Below, one piece after another: positions 1 through 6,970 of a DNA stretch of 15,987 nt; the stretch's first letter is position 1, and each line of letters opens with the position of its first letter. This stretch comes from Collinsella sp. Its GTDB lineage: Bacteria > Actinomycetota > Coriobacteriia > Coriobacteriales > Coriobacteriaceae. The stretch is taken from the NCBI GenBank assembly GCA_019419405.1, contig DYAA01000176.1, positions 1 to 15,987 on the forward strand, given 5' to 3'. A program made the position numbers and the translations under genes. Under the pieces are notes generated by a model. The model was not told the origin of the DNA, made no database searches, and saw only the letters and a list, made by a program, of their open reading frames with translations.

Positions 1-23
1 CGTCAGATGTGTATAAGAGACAG
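1..23 (+). other. Illumina Nextera (Tn5) adapter remnant at contig end
   Basis: Bases 5-23 read AGATGTGTATAAGAGACAG, the 19-bp Tn5 mosaic end used in Nextera library preparation. The four bases before it (CGTC) continue the Nextera Read 1 adapter, so all 23 bases match its 3' end. Directly after it the sequence continues in the hisG reading frame, where no mosaic end belongs. This is an untrimmed adapter at the end of an assembled contig, not native DNA. The true upstream sequence is missing. Confidence 0.97.
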
Positions 24-25
24 CG

Positions 26-691
26 CTTAAGGCCGATACGCTCGACGTGCTCGAGGCCGCGGGCCTGGACGTCTCTGAGCTGCGTGACCCCGGCCGTCAC
101 CTGATCGTGCGCGGCCGCGACACGCGTGTCGGCGAGGGCACGGTCGGCGATATCGAGTTTGTCATCGTACGCCCCAGCGATGCGCCCGCCTTTGTGGGCT
201 GCGGTGGTGCCGATTGCGGCATCTGCGGTTGGGACTCGCTCATCGAGGCCGACCTCAACTTGCTGCAGCTGGTCGATCTGGGCTATGGCCTGTGCACGTT
301 TATCGAGGCGGAGCCCGCGTGGCGCGCCGGTCAGGCCGAGCGCAACTATGCCCGCCGCGGGTCGCTTCGCGTGGCAACCAAGTATCCGCGCATCGCGAGT
401 GCCTGGTATGCCGAGCGAGGCGTGAACGCCGACATCGTCTCGCTGCACGGCAACATCGAGTTGGGCCCCATCGTCGGCATGACCGATCGCATCGTGGACA
501 TTACCGCCACGGGTGCCACGCTGCGCGACAACGACCTGGTCATCACCGGGCGCATCATGGACTGCACGGCCCGCTTCTTTGTCAATCCGGGTGCCGCGCG
601 TCTGGATCCGCGCGTACGCAATCTGGCCGATCGCTTGGCGGCAGCCGTGAAGGACAAGCATTTTGAGCCCGTTGCGGGCTCGGCACAATAG
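26..691 (+). CDS. hisG: ATP phosphoribosyltransferase catalytic subunit, short form (5' partial)
   Basis: HisG catalyses the first step of histidine synthesis, joining ATP and PRPP to make phosphoribosyl-ATP in the cytoplasm. The frame is open from the adapter junction; the first native codons read LKADTLDVLEAAGLDVS, which fits the HisG N-terminus just after the usual ALPKG(R/S) start. Only about ten N-terminal residues appear lost. GGADCGICGWDSLIE corresponds to the family's GAADxGIVGxD segment, and DITATGATLRDNDLVI near the C-terminus is the PRPP-binding loop region. The gene stops after that loop without the C-terminal regulatory domain of long HisG, so it is the short form, which in known systems needs the HisZ subunit. 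hisZ is not in the window and may lie upstream. A GTG at 47 is in frame but is internal, not the true start. hisD follows after 105 bases in which I see no further gene. Confidence 0.93.
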   Translation, partial: LKADTLDVLEAAGLDVSELRDPGRHLIVRGRDTRVGEGTVGDIEFVIVRPSDAPAFVGCGGADCGICGWDSLIEADLNLLQLVDLGYGLCTFIEAEPAWRAGQAERNYARRGSLRVATKYPRIASAWYAERGVNADIVSLHGNIELGPIVGMTDRIVDITATGATLRDNDLVITGRIMDCTARFFVNPGAARLDPRVRNLADRLAAAVKDKHFEPVAGSAQ

Positions 692-796
692 CGCGAGCAC
701 GCACGGGCGCCCCAACGTACGGGCTGCGGGCCGACTGGCGCCGCCGCCCGGCCTCTCGTTTTTCGAACACAACCTCGACCGATAGGGGATACCGAT

Positions 797-2233
797 ATGA
801 AGACCATCAAGCTTGCTCCCGGCGAGCGCCTCGTTACCAATCAGCTCAACCGCAAGGGCGTGCTGCCGCAAAACATCGTCGACGCCGCCCGCGATATCGT
901 GGCAAACGTGCGCGCCAACGGCGATGCCGCGGTGCGCGATTACTGTCAGCGTTTTGACGGCGTTGAGCTGCAGAGCTTTCGTCTGCCGCAAGAGCAGATC
1001 GATGCCGCGCTCGAAGGCCTCGACCCGGCCTTTGTCGCCGCGCTCGAGAAGGCTGCACGCCAGATTCGCGAGTTCCACCAGCGCGAGGTCGAGCAGAGCT
1101 GGTTTACCACGCGTGCGGACGGCACGATGCTCGGCGTTAAGGTGACCCCGCTTGCGGCGGCCGGCATCTACGTGCCGGGCGGTCGCGCACAGTATCCCTC
1201 CACGGTGCTCATGAATGCCATTCCCGCCAAGGTGGCCGGCGTCAAGCGCGTGGTCATGGTGACCCCGCCGCAAAAAGACGGCCTGATCAGCCCCTACACG
1301 CTCGCCGCGGCAAAGCTCGGCGGCGTGGACGAGATCTATATGGTGGGCGGCGCCCAGGCCGTGGCCGCGCTGGCATACGGTACCGAGACCATTCCGCGCG
1401 TCGACAAAATCACCGGCCCGGGCAACGCCTTTGTTGCGGCGGCCAAGCAGATTGTCTCGGGCGATGTGGGAATCGACATGGTCGCCGGTCCGTCCGAGGT
1501 CTGCGTGCTGGCCGATGCCACGGCCAAGCCCATGGTGGTCGCGGCCGACCTGATGGCCCAGGCCGAGCACGATCCGCTGGCAGCCTGCTATCTGGTGACC
1601 TGCGACGAGCAGTTTGCGCGCGAGGTCGAGGCGGGTATCGACATCCTGGTGGCGCAGTCCCCGCGTGCCGAGATCACGCGCGCCTCACTCGATAACGAGG
1701 GCACTATCGTGGTGGCCGCCGACATGGCCGCCGCCGTCGAGGCGGTGAACACCGTGGCGCCCGAGCACCTGGAGCTGCACTGCAAGGACGCGATGGGCCT
1801 GCTCGGCGGCATTTGCAACGCCGGCGCCATCTTTGTGGGCGCTTGGAGCTCCGAGCCGCTCGGCGATTATGTTGCCGGTCCCAACCACACGCTGCCGACC
1901 GGCGGTACGGCCATGTTCTCCAACCCGCTTTCGGTCGAAGAGTTCGTTAAGCGCTCGAGCGTCATTTGCTATACGCCCGAGGGTCTGCTCTCCGACGCTC
2001 CCGCGACGCAGCGCCTGGCCGAGGCCGAGGGCCTGTGGGCGCACGCGCTTTCGGCCGCACTGCGCCGCCGCGTGCTGGAGCAGGGCGAGGGTGCCGTGAG
2101 TGCCGAGTCGCTGGCCGCGGCCGACCTGACCAAGGTCGCCTGGCCGGGTGATACGACCGCGACGGTCGCCGAGGGCGTGGACCTGGCGGCAGCTGCGGGC
2201 GGTGCCACTGGCGCGGTCGTCGAGGGGGCCTAA
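797..2233 (+). CDS. hisD: Histidinol dehydrogenase
   Basis: HisD carries out the last two steps of the pathway, oxidising histidinol to histidine with two NAD+. Zinc ligands align with those of the E. coli enzyme: Gln255 and His258 (QAEHDP), Asp357 (GDYVAGPNH) and His416 (LWAHAL). The catalytic Glu323-His324 pair sits in APEHLE. The NAD/substrate region has GPGNAFVAAAKQIV (207-220) and GPSEVCVLAD (231-240). The ATG at 797 follows an AGGGGAT ribosome site, and the N-terminus MKTIKLAPGE is reasonable. At 478 residues it is about 45 longer than typical HisD; the excess is an Ala/Gly-rich tail after about residue 430 with no recognisable domain. hisC begins one base after its stop codon, so the two are translationally coupled. 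Confidence 0.97.
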   Translation: MKTIKLAPGERLVTNQLNRKGVLPQNIVDAARDIVANVRANGDAAVRDYCQRFDGVELQSFRLPQEQIDAALEGLDPAFVAALEKAARQIREFHQREVEQSWFTTRADGTMLGVKVTPLAAAGIYVPGGRAQYPSTVLMNAIPAKVAGVKRVVMVTPPQKDGLISPYTLAAAKLGGVDEIYMVGGAQAVAALAYGTETIPRVDKITGPGNAFVAAAKQIVSGDVGIDMVAGPSEVCVLADATAKPMVVAADLMAQAEHDPLAACYLVTCDEQFAREVEAGIDILVAQSPRAEITRASLDNEGTIVVAADMAAAVEAVNTVAPEHLELHCKDAMGLLGGICNAGAIFVGAWSSEPLGDYVAGPNHTLPTGGTAMFSNPLSVEEFVKRSSVICYTPEGLLSDAPATQRLAEAEGLWAHALSAALRRRVLEQGEGAVSAESLAAADLTKVAWPGDTTATVAEGVDLAAAAGGATGAVVEGA

Positions 2234-2234
2234 T

Positions 2235-3350
2235 ATGGCCGAGCTGACGCCCCGCATGAAGGAACTCGTCCAGCCCTACCTGGCCGGCATTGAGCCCTAT
2301 GATCCCAACTTCACGCCCACGCGCATCAACCTTTCGGCCAACGAGAACACCTATCCCGTGCCGGCCGGCGTGCGCGAGGCGATTGATGCAGCCCTGGCTG
2401 CCACGCCGCTCAACCGTTATCCCGACCCCATGTCCAACGACCTGCGCGATGAGCTTGCTGCTTGGCATGGCGTGACGCGCGAGAACATCTGCGTGGGCAA
2501 CGGCGGTGACGAGCTGCTCTATAACTACTTGCTGGCGTTTGGCGGCGCGGGGCGGACCCTGCTCAACTGCCCGCCGTGCTTTAGCGAGTATGCGTTCTTT
2601 GCGTCGCTGTGCCAGACCGAGGTGCGCGACGTGTGGCGCGACCCGGCGACCTTTGAGCTCGACCAGGCGGCGGTGCTTGCGGCGGCTCCCGAGTGCAATC
2701 TGGCGATCGTGACCTCGCCCAACAATCCCACGGGTGACGTGGCGCCGCTCGACTTCGTTGCGGCTCTGTGCGATGCCTGCCCCGGCATGGTGATGGTCGA
2801 CGAGGCCTACGTTGAGTTTGCGGACGATTCGTTTGGCGCGGCTACCACGGCGCAGGGGCTTATCGCCGGGCATCCCAATTTGGTGATTCTGCATACGCTG
2901 TCCAAGGCGTTTGGCGCCGCCGGCACGCGTCTGGGCTATGTGATCGCGGTGCCCGAGGTTGTTGATATGTTCGCGGCGATTCGCCAGATCTATTCGGTCA
3001 ATGTGCTGAGCCAGGCCGCCGCGCTTGCCTGCGTGCGTGCCCGCGATGCGTACGCGCCCGTGGTGGCACAGGTCGCATCCGAGCGCGAGCGCGAGCTGGC
3101 CGCTCTGCGCGTGATGGCTGCCGAGGGCTTGCCCGTGGAGGCGTGGCCGAGCGCGGCGAACTTTGTGCTCGTGCGCACGCCGCATGCCACGCGCGTGCGC
3201 GAGCGCCTGCGCGACGAGTATTCATTTTTGGTGCGCGACTTTAGCTACGCGCCGGGGCTCGCGGACTGCCTGCGCATTACCGTAGGCACCCCGCAGGAAA
3301 ACGACGAGGTGCTGGCAGCGTTTGCCGCGCTGGTGAAGGAGGAGATGTAG
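2235..3350 (+). CDS. hisC: Histidinol-phosphate aminotransferase
   Basis: HisC is a PLP-dependent class I/II aminotransferase that converts imidazole-acetol phosphate plus glutamate to histidinol phosphate. The 371-residue product has the Schiff-base lysine at Lys224 (LHTLSKAFGAAGTRLGY), the cofactor residues Asn164 (SPNNPTG), Asp189 and Tyr192 (VDEAYVEF), and the N-terminal LSANENTYPVP substrate segment. The ATG at 2235 is chosen because it lies one base after the hisD stop, follows a GAGGGGG ribosome site in the end of hisD, and gives the expected family length. An in-frame ATG at 2148 would add an Arg-rich stretch lying wholly inside hisD and is not credible. hisB starts on the very next base after the stop. 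Confidence 0.96.
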   Translation: MAELTPRMKELVQPYLAGIEPYDPNFTPTRINLSANENTYPVPAGVREAIDAALAATPLNRYPDPMSNDLRDELAAWHGVTRENICVGNGGDELLYNYLLAFGGAGRTLLNCPPCFSEYAFFASLCQTEVRDVWRDPATFELDQAAVLAAAPECNLAIVTSPNNPTGDVAPLDFVAALCDACPGMVMVDEAYVEFADDSFGAATTAQGLIAGHPNLVILHTLSKAFGAAGTRLGYVIAVPEVVDMFAAIRQIYSVNVLSQAAALACVRARDAYAPVVAQVASERERELAALRVMAAEGLPVEAWPSAANFVLVRTPHATRVRERLRDEYSFLVRDFSYAPGLADCLRITVGTPQENDEVLAAFAALVKEEM

Positions 3351-3938
3351 ATGGACCGCTATGCCGAGGTAACCCGCAAGACGGGCGAGACCGACATTGT
3401 CGTAAAGCTCGACCTGGACGGATCTGGCGTGTGCGATATCTCGACCGGCGTGCCGTATTTCGACCACATGCTCAACGCTTTTGGCCGCCATGGTCTGTTC
3501 GATCTGACGGTGCACGCGGTGGGCGACGTCGAGGTCGATGCACATCACACCGTCGAGGACACGGGTATTGTGCTGGGCGAGGCGTTTTGCCAGGCGCTGG
3601 GCGACAAGGCGGGCATTACGCGCTTTGCCGACGCGGCGATCGCCATGGACGAGACGCTTGTGATGGCTGCTGTTGATATTTCGGGCCGCGGGCAGGCCTA
3701 CTGCGAGCTGCCCGTGCCGACCGAGCGCGTGGGCAGCTTCGATACCGAGCTGGCCGTCGAGTTCTTCTACGCCTTTGCGCGCGATGCCAAGCTCACGCTG
3801 CACGTGCGCGAGCTGGCGGGCGGCAACTCGCATCACATTATCGAGGCCGCCTTTAAGGCCGTGGGCCGCACGATGCGCCACGCCTGCGAGCTCGATCCCC
3901 GCGTGCAGGGCATCCCCAGCACCAAGGGCTCGCTGTAA
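3351..3938 (+). CDS. hisB: Imidazoleglycerol-phosphate dehydratase
   Basis: HisB removes water from imidazole-glycerol phosphate to give imidazole-acetol phosphate. This is the monofunctional dehydratase (195 residues), lacking the N-terminal phosphatase domain of the E. coli fusion. The metal-binding motifs are intact: FDHMLNAFGRHGLFDL (38-52), DAHHTVEDTGIVLGEA (63-78) and GGNSHHIIEAAFKA (157-170), and the protein ends in the typical GIPSTKGSL. The start codon directly abuts the hisC stop, and GGAGGAG just before it serves as ribosome site. Because this HisB lacks the phosphatase, another enzyme must do that step; the PHP gene at 7627-8538 is the obvious candidate. Confidence 0.97.
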   Translation: MDRYAEVTRKTGETDIVVKLDLDGSGVCDISTGVPYFDHMLNAFGRHGLFDLTVHAVGDVEVDAHHTVEDTGIVLGEAFCQALGDKAGITRFADAAIAMDETLVMAAVDISGRGQAYCELPVPTERVGSFDTELAVEFFYAFARDAKLTLHVRELAGGNSHHIIEAAFKAVGRTMRHACELDPRVQGIPSTKGSL

Positions 3939-3952
3939 CCGCAACAAAGGCA

Positions 3953-3993
3953 AAAACCACTACGAAGGTGCCTGTCCCCTTTGTGGTGGTTTT
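3953..3993 (+). terminator. Attenuator-like hairpin between hisB and hisH
   Basis: An 8-bp perfect stem, AAAACCAC (3953-3960) with GTGGTTTT (3986-3993), continues inward through TACGAAGG (3961-3968) with CCTTTGTG (3978-3985), including two G·U pairs, to a nine-base loop TGCCTGTCC. That makes a 16-bp stem whose 3' arm ends in four Ts. It lies in the 81-base gap between hisB and hisH, where the rest of the operon has almost no gaps. It could be a terminator or attenuator inside the operon, a transcript processing or stability site, or a dispersed REP-like repeat. The sequence does not decide between these. Confidence 0.6.
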
Positions 3994-4019
3994 GGACGAT
4001 GAGATAAGGGAGGGGTCGC

Positions 4020-4721
4020 GTGGGCGAACCGAAGATCGTGGTGGTCGACTACCACAAGGGCAACTTGTCGAGCGCTGCGCGCGGGCTTGCGCGCGCCGGT
4101 GCCGCCGCCTGCACGTCGGACGATCCGGAGCAGATCCGCAACGCCGACGGCCTGGTCATCCCGGGCGTGGGCGCGTTTTACGACGCGGTCGCCTTTATGC
4201 GCGAGGGCGGCGAGACGGACGCGGTGCTCGACGCCGTTGCCGCCGGAACTCCGTTGCTCGGCATCTGCCTGGGCCTTCAGTTGTTTTTTGAGCGCGGCAA
4301 CGAGGGCGTTCCTGTGAGCGAGAGCGCGGTCGCCGACGGCAACGCCTCCGAGCGGGCCGGTGCCCTCTGGGTCGATGGCCTGGGTATTATGCGCGGTTCG
4401 TGCACGCGCCTGGAGTCGAGCCGCCTGAAGGTGCCGCACGTGGGCTGGGACCAGGTGCACATGACGCCCGCCGGTGCGGCCGATCCGCTGCTTACTGGTT
4501 TTGCCGAGGGTGCCAACATGTACTTCACCCACAGCTACGCGGTGGCCGACGACGCCGATGGCGCCGATGTGCTGGCTCGCACGCACTACACGCGGAGTTT
4601 CCCGTGCATCGTGCGCCATGGCAACGTGTGGGGCTGCCAGTTCCATCCCGAGAAATCCTCCGCGCTGGGTCAGCGCATCCTTAAGAACTTCGTCAACATC
4701 GTCGAGGAGGCCGGCCGATGA
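4020..4721 (+). CDS. hisH: Imidazole glycerol phosphate synthase, glutaminase subunit
   Basis: HisH is the class I glutamine amidotransferase half of the HisFH complex; it releases ammonia from glutamine and channels it to HisF. The triad is visible as Cys83 (GICLGLQLFF), His209 and Glu211 (CQFHPEKS), and the oxyanion region PGVGAF is at 48-53. The start is GTG at 4020, preceded by AAGGGAGGGG; no upstream ATG gives a better start. At 233 residues it is longer than the common length of about 200. The excess is mainly an insertion around residues 93-118 (GNEGVPVSESAV to GALWVDG), just before the VDGLGIMRGSC segment. The stop overlaps the hisA start in an ATGA. Confidence 0.96.
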   Translation: MGEPKIVVVDYHKGNLSSAARGLARAGAAACTSDDPEQIRNADGLVIPGVGAFYDAVAFMREGGETDAVLDAVAAGTPLLGICLGLQLFFERGNEGVPVSESAVADGNASERAGALWVDGLGIMRGSCTRLESSRLKVPHVGWDQVHMTPAGAADPLLTGFAEGANMYFTHSYAVADDADGADVLARTHYTRSFPCIVRHGNVWGCQFHPEKSSALGQRILKNFVNIVEEAGR

Positions 4722-5461
4722 TCCTGTTTCCCGCAATCGATCTGATCGGCGGCAAGGTCGTGCGCCTTGAGCGCGGCGACCGCAGCCGCTGCAAGGTATA
4801 TTCCGACGACCCCGTGGCCGTTGCTCGCTCGTTTGCCGAGCAGGGCGCAAGCTGGGTGCACGTCGTCGATTTGTCCTCTGCCTTTGGCGAGGACGAGGAC
4901 ACATGCGCTGCCAACTCGGCGGCGATTAAGGCCATCTGCGGCGTCAACGGTCTGTCCGTGGACGTGGGCGGCGGCGTCCGCTCGCTCGCGCGCATCGACG
5001 AGCTGGCCGGCTATGGCGCTCGCCGCATTGCGCTGGGCACCGTGCTGGTGACCGAGCCGGGTTTTGCCGAGGTGGCAGCCCAAGGTTTTGGCGAGCTGTT
5101 GGTGGCTGACATTGCCGCGCGCGACGGCCAGGTCAAGGTGAACGGCTGGCGCGACGGCGCGGGCGTGGCGCTCGACGATGCCGTGGCGCAGCTTTCCGAG
5201 CTGGGCTTTAGGCATCTGGTGTATACCGACATCGCGCGCGATGGCATGCAGACGGGCATCGATGTGGCGGCGTATCGCCATGTGGCCGAGGTCGCGGGTT
5301 TTCCCGTCGTGGCTTCGGGCGGCATCTCGGCGCTCGACGACATCCGCGCACTGGCCGCGGTGGGTGAGGGCGCGATTGAAGGTGCCATTACCGGTCGTGC
5401 GCTCTACGAGGGCAACTTTACGCTGGTACAGGCGCTGGCCGCCGCCCGAGGGGAGGAATAG
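4718..5461 (+). CDS. hisA: ProFAR isomerase (HisA)
   Basis: HisA is a (βα)8-barrel isomerase that converts ProFAR to PRFAR by an Amadori rearrangement. The two catalytic aspartates are at Asp8 (FPAIDLIGGKVVRL) and Asp171 (VYTDIARDGM). VDVGGGVRS (81-89) and VASGGISALDD carry the phosphate-binding loops. The length (247 residues) is normal for the family. The ATG overlaps the hisH stop by four bases, with GAGGAGGCC upstream as ribosome site. In some actinobacteria HisA is replaced by the bifunctional PriA; this sequence cannot by itself exclude TrpF activity, and no trp genes are visible here. hisF follows after three bases. Confidence 0.95.
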   Translation: MILFPAIDLIGGKVVRLERGDRSRCKVYSDDPVAVARSFAEQGASWVHVVDLSSAFGEDEDTCAANSAAIKAICGVNGLSVDVGGGVRSLARIDELAGYGARRIALGTVLVTEPGFAEVAAQGFGELLVADIAARDGQVKVNGWRDGAGVALDDAVAQLSELGFRHLVYTDIARDGMQTGIDVAAYRHVAEVAGFPVVASGGISALDDIRALAAVGEGAIEGAITGRALYEGNFTLVQALAAARGEE

Positions 5462-5464
5462 CCC

Positions 5465-6247
5465 ATGCTCACCAAACGCGTGATTCCCTGCTTGGACGTC
5501 AAGGATGGCCGTGTGGTCAAAGGCGTCAACTTTGTGAGCTTGCGCGATGCGGGCGATCCGGTGGAGCTGGCCCGCGCCTACGACCGTGAGGGTGCGGACG
5601 AGGTCGTCTTCCTGGACATTACCGCCACGAGCGACAACCGTGCGACGACTATCGAGATGGCGGCGCATGCGGCCGAGGAGCTGGCCATTCCCTATACCGT
5701 GGGCGGCGGCTTTCGCGACCTGGCGGGCATGCGCACCATGGTTGCCGCCGGTGCCGACAAGGTGTCGCTCAACTCTGCCGCCGTGCGCGATCCATCGCTG
5801 ATTAGCCAGGCTGCCGCGGCGTTTGGTAGCCAGGCCGTGGTCGTGGCGATCGATGCCAAGCGCGTCGGTTTGCCCGGCGCATCCGGTGCCGACAAGTGGG
5901 AGGTTTTCACGGCGGGCGGTCGCAACGCCACGGGTATCGATGCGGTGGCGTGGGCCGAGGAGGCGGCTCGTCGCGGCGCTGGCGAGATCCTGCTGACCAG
6001 CATGGATCGCGACGGCACCAAGGCCGGCTTTGATTTGGCGCTCACCCGTGCCGTGGCGCGCGCGGTGCCGATTCCCGTCATCGCGAGCGGCGGCGTGGGC
6101 ACGCTCGAGCATTTTGCCGAGGGCGTGATCGAGGGCGAAGCCGACGCCGTGCTGGCGGCCAGTGTCTTTCACTTTGGAACCTTCAGCATCCGCCAGGTGA
6201 AGGAATACATGGCCAGCCAAGGTATTCCTGTGAGGTTGGACTTCTAA
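5465..6247 (+). CDS. hisF: Imidazole glycerol phosphate synthase, cyclase subunit
   Basis: HisF joins ammonia from HisH to PRFAR, making imidazole-glycerol phosphate and AICAR. The general acid/base aspartates are Asp11 (RVIPCLDVKDGRVVKGVNF) and Asp130 (VVVAIDAKRV). SMDRDGTKAGFDL and IASGGVGTLEHF carry the C-terminal phosphate-binding half of the barrel. The 260-residue length is normal for the family. The ribosome site GGGGAGGAAT overlaps the hisA stop, and the ATG at 5465 is the only sensible start. A 142-base gap with a long hairpin separates it from hisI. Confidence 0.97.
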   Translation: MLTKRVIPCLDVKDGRVVKGVNFVSLRDAGDPVELARAYDREGADEVVFLDITATSDNRATTIEMAAHAAEELAIPYTVGGGFRDLAGMRTMVAAGADKVSLNSAAVRDPSLISQAAAAFGSQAVVVAIDAKRVGLPGASGADKWEVFTAGGRNATGIDAVAWAEEAARRGAGEILLTSMDRDGTKAGFDLALTRAVARAVPIPVIASGGVGTLEHFAEGVIEGEADAVLAASVFHFGTFSIRQVKEYMASQGIPVRLDF

Positions 6248-6256
6248 TGCTGCGGC

Positions 6257-6351
6257 TTGCCCAGGCACCCGACCTTCCGGCTCCAACCCTCCTCGCGTAC
6301 TTAAGTACGCGTCGTCGGGCTTGTCGCTTGGAATCTCGGGCACCTGGACAA
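6257..6351 (+). repeat. Long imperfect hairpin with an 18-bp perfect palindrome, between hisF and hisI
   Basis: The centre is CGCGTACTTAAGTACGCG at 6294-6311, a perfect 18-bp palindrome. Outside it, 6257-6272 pairs with 6336-6351 (13 of 16 positions), 6275-6278 (TTCC) pairs with 6330-6333 (GGAA), and 6284-6290 pairs loosely with 6317-6323. The whole forms one arm-like structure of about 95 bases filling most of the gap. No T-run follows, so it does not look like a simple intrinsic terminator. The spacing and symmetry suggest a dispersed palindromic repeat or an RNA processing/stability element. The remaining bases up to hisI are A+T rich and contain its ribosome site. Confidence 0.65.
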
Positions 6352-6389
6352 CCCTCGCCGACCGGCGATGTTTAAATTGGGGAATTGAA

Positions 6390-6731
6390 ATGAGAGAAAT
6401 TACTACTCCAGCGGATCTTAAATACGGCGCCAAAGGATTGATTCCTTGCGTGGTTCAGCAGTATGACACCGGCGAGGTGCTTATGGTTGCTTGGATGAAC
6501 GAGGAATCGGTGGGGCTGACGCTCGAGACCGGTACCACGTGGTTTTGGAGCCGCAGCCGCCAGGAGCTCTGGAACAAGGGCGCGACGAGCGGCAACATGC
6601 AGGAGGTCAAGGAGCTCTGGGCCGACTGCGATAGCGATACACTGCTGGTCAAGGTCGACTCGCCGGGTCCGGCCTGCCATACCGGCAACCGTACCTGCTT
6701 CTTTAAGCGCGTGGAAGGGGGAGTGCGATGA
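6390..6731 (+). CDS. hisI: Phosphoribosyl-AMP cyclohydrolase
   Basis: HisI opens the adenine ring of phosphoribosyl-AMP (third step). The 113-residue protein has the zinc cysteines Cys80, Cys96 and Cys103 (ADCDSDTLL; ACHTGNRTCFF), whose 16- and 7-residue spacing matches structurally known HisI, and the metal aspartates Asp79, Asp81 and Asp83. It is the cyclohydrolase alone; the pyrophosphohydrolase (HisE) is a separate gene 239 bases downstream. The ATG at 6390 is chosen because MREITTPADLKYG is a natural N-terminus and a GGGGAA ribosome site lies just before it. An upstream in-frame start at 6321 would run through the hairpin region. The stop codon overlaps the next start in an ATGA. Confidence 0.95.
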   Translation: MREITTPADLKYGAKGLIPCVVQQYDTGEVLMVAWMNEESVGLTLETGTTWFWSRSRQELWNKGATSGNMQEVKELWADCDSDTLLVKVDSPGPACHTGNRTCFFKRVEGGVR

Positions 6732-6955
6732 AAGTCGTGACGCCGTTCGAGGTCGCCGACTGCAGCACCGAGCTCCTCCGCGCGGGCGTGCCATGCCGCG
6801 TGCACCTGACTGATGCCTGCGGGGCGCAGTCGCTTTGGCTCGAGGCCGAGAAGGAAAGGCTTGATGAGGCCCATGCCGTCATCGTCGAGTTCTTTGAGAA
6901 AAAGGGCGCAAAGCCTCGGTTCGATGAGACCGGTACCTACTTTACGCTGCAGTAA
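6728..6955 (+). CDS. Small coriobacterial protein with TDACG motif, in the his operon
   Basis: This is a 75-residue soluble protein with no signal peptide or membrane segment. Visible features are an N-terminal β-like MKVVTPFEV, then CRVHLTDACGAQSLWLE (23-39), a helical acidic middle and a C-terminal DETGTYFTLQ. The overall look, and especially (R/T)DACG-Q-SLW-E, fits a family of about 75-residue proteins from gut Coriobacteriia that I recall being named RDAC family; its function is unknown to me. The ATG overlaps the hisI stop and a GGGGGAG ribosome site lies within the hisI end. hisE follows 15 bases later, so it is cotranscribed and probably translationally coupled. Its position between the genes for two consecutive steps suggests a link to histidine synthesis, but that is inference. 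Confidence 0.85.
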   Translation: MKVVTPFEVADCSTELLRAGVPCRVHLTDACGAQSLWLEAEKERLDEAHAVIVEFFEKKGAKPRFDETGTYFTLQ

Positions 6956-6970
6956 CGAGAGGAAATAACC

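Noticed and set aside
1..23. Natural Tn5/IS50 insertion end
   Set aside because: The mosaic end is the engineered hyperactive version used in Nextera and is followed by no transposon; the additional CGTC matches the sequencing adapter.
2148..2234. Upstream extension of hisC by 29 residues
   Set aside because: The extension lies inside hisD, is Arg-rich and unlike HisC, and a proper ribosome site and ATG occur at 2235.
1962..3185. 407-codon minus-strand open frame opposite hisC
   Set aside because: It has the same antisense shadow character, with no motif or ribosome site, and the plus strand encodes an intact aminotransferase.
4670..6433. 587-codon open frame on the minus strand opposite hisA and hisF
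   Set aside because: It is antisense to two enzymes with full catalytic motifs, its translation is rich in His, Arg and Gly with no domain, and it reflects the strong G/C third-position bias of the plus-strand genes.
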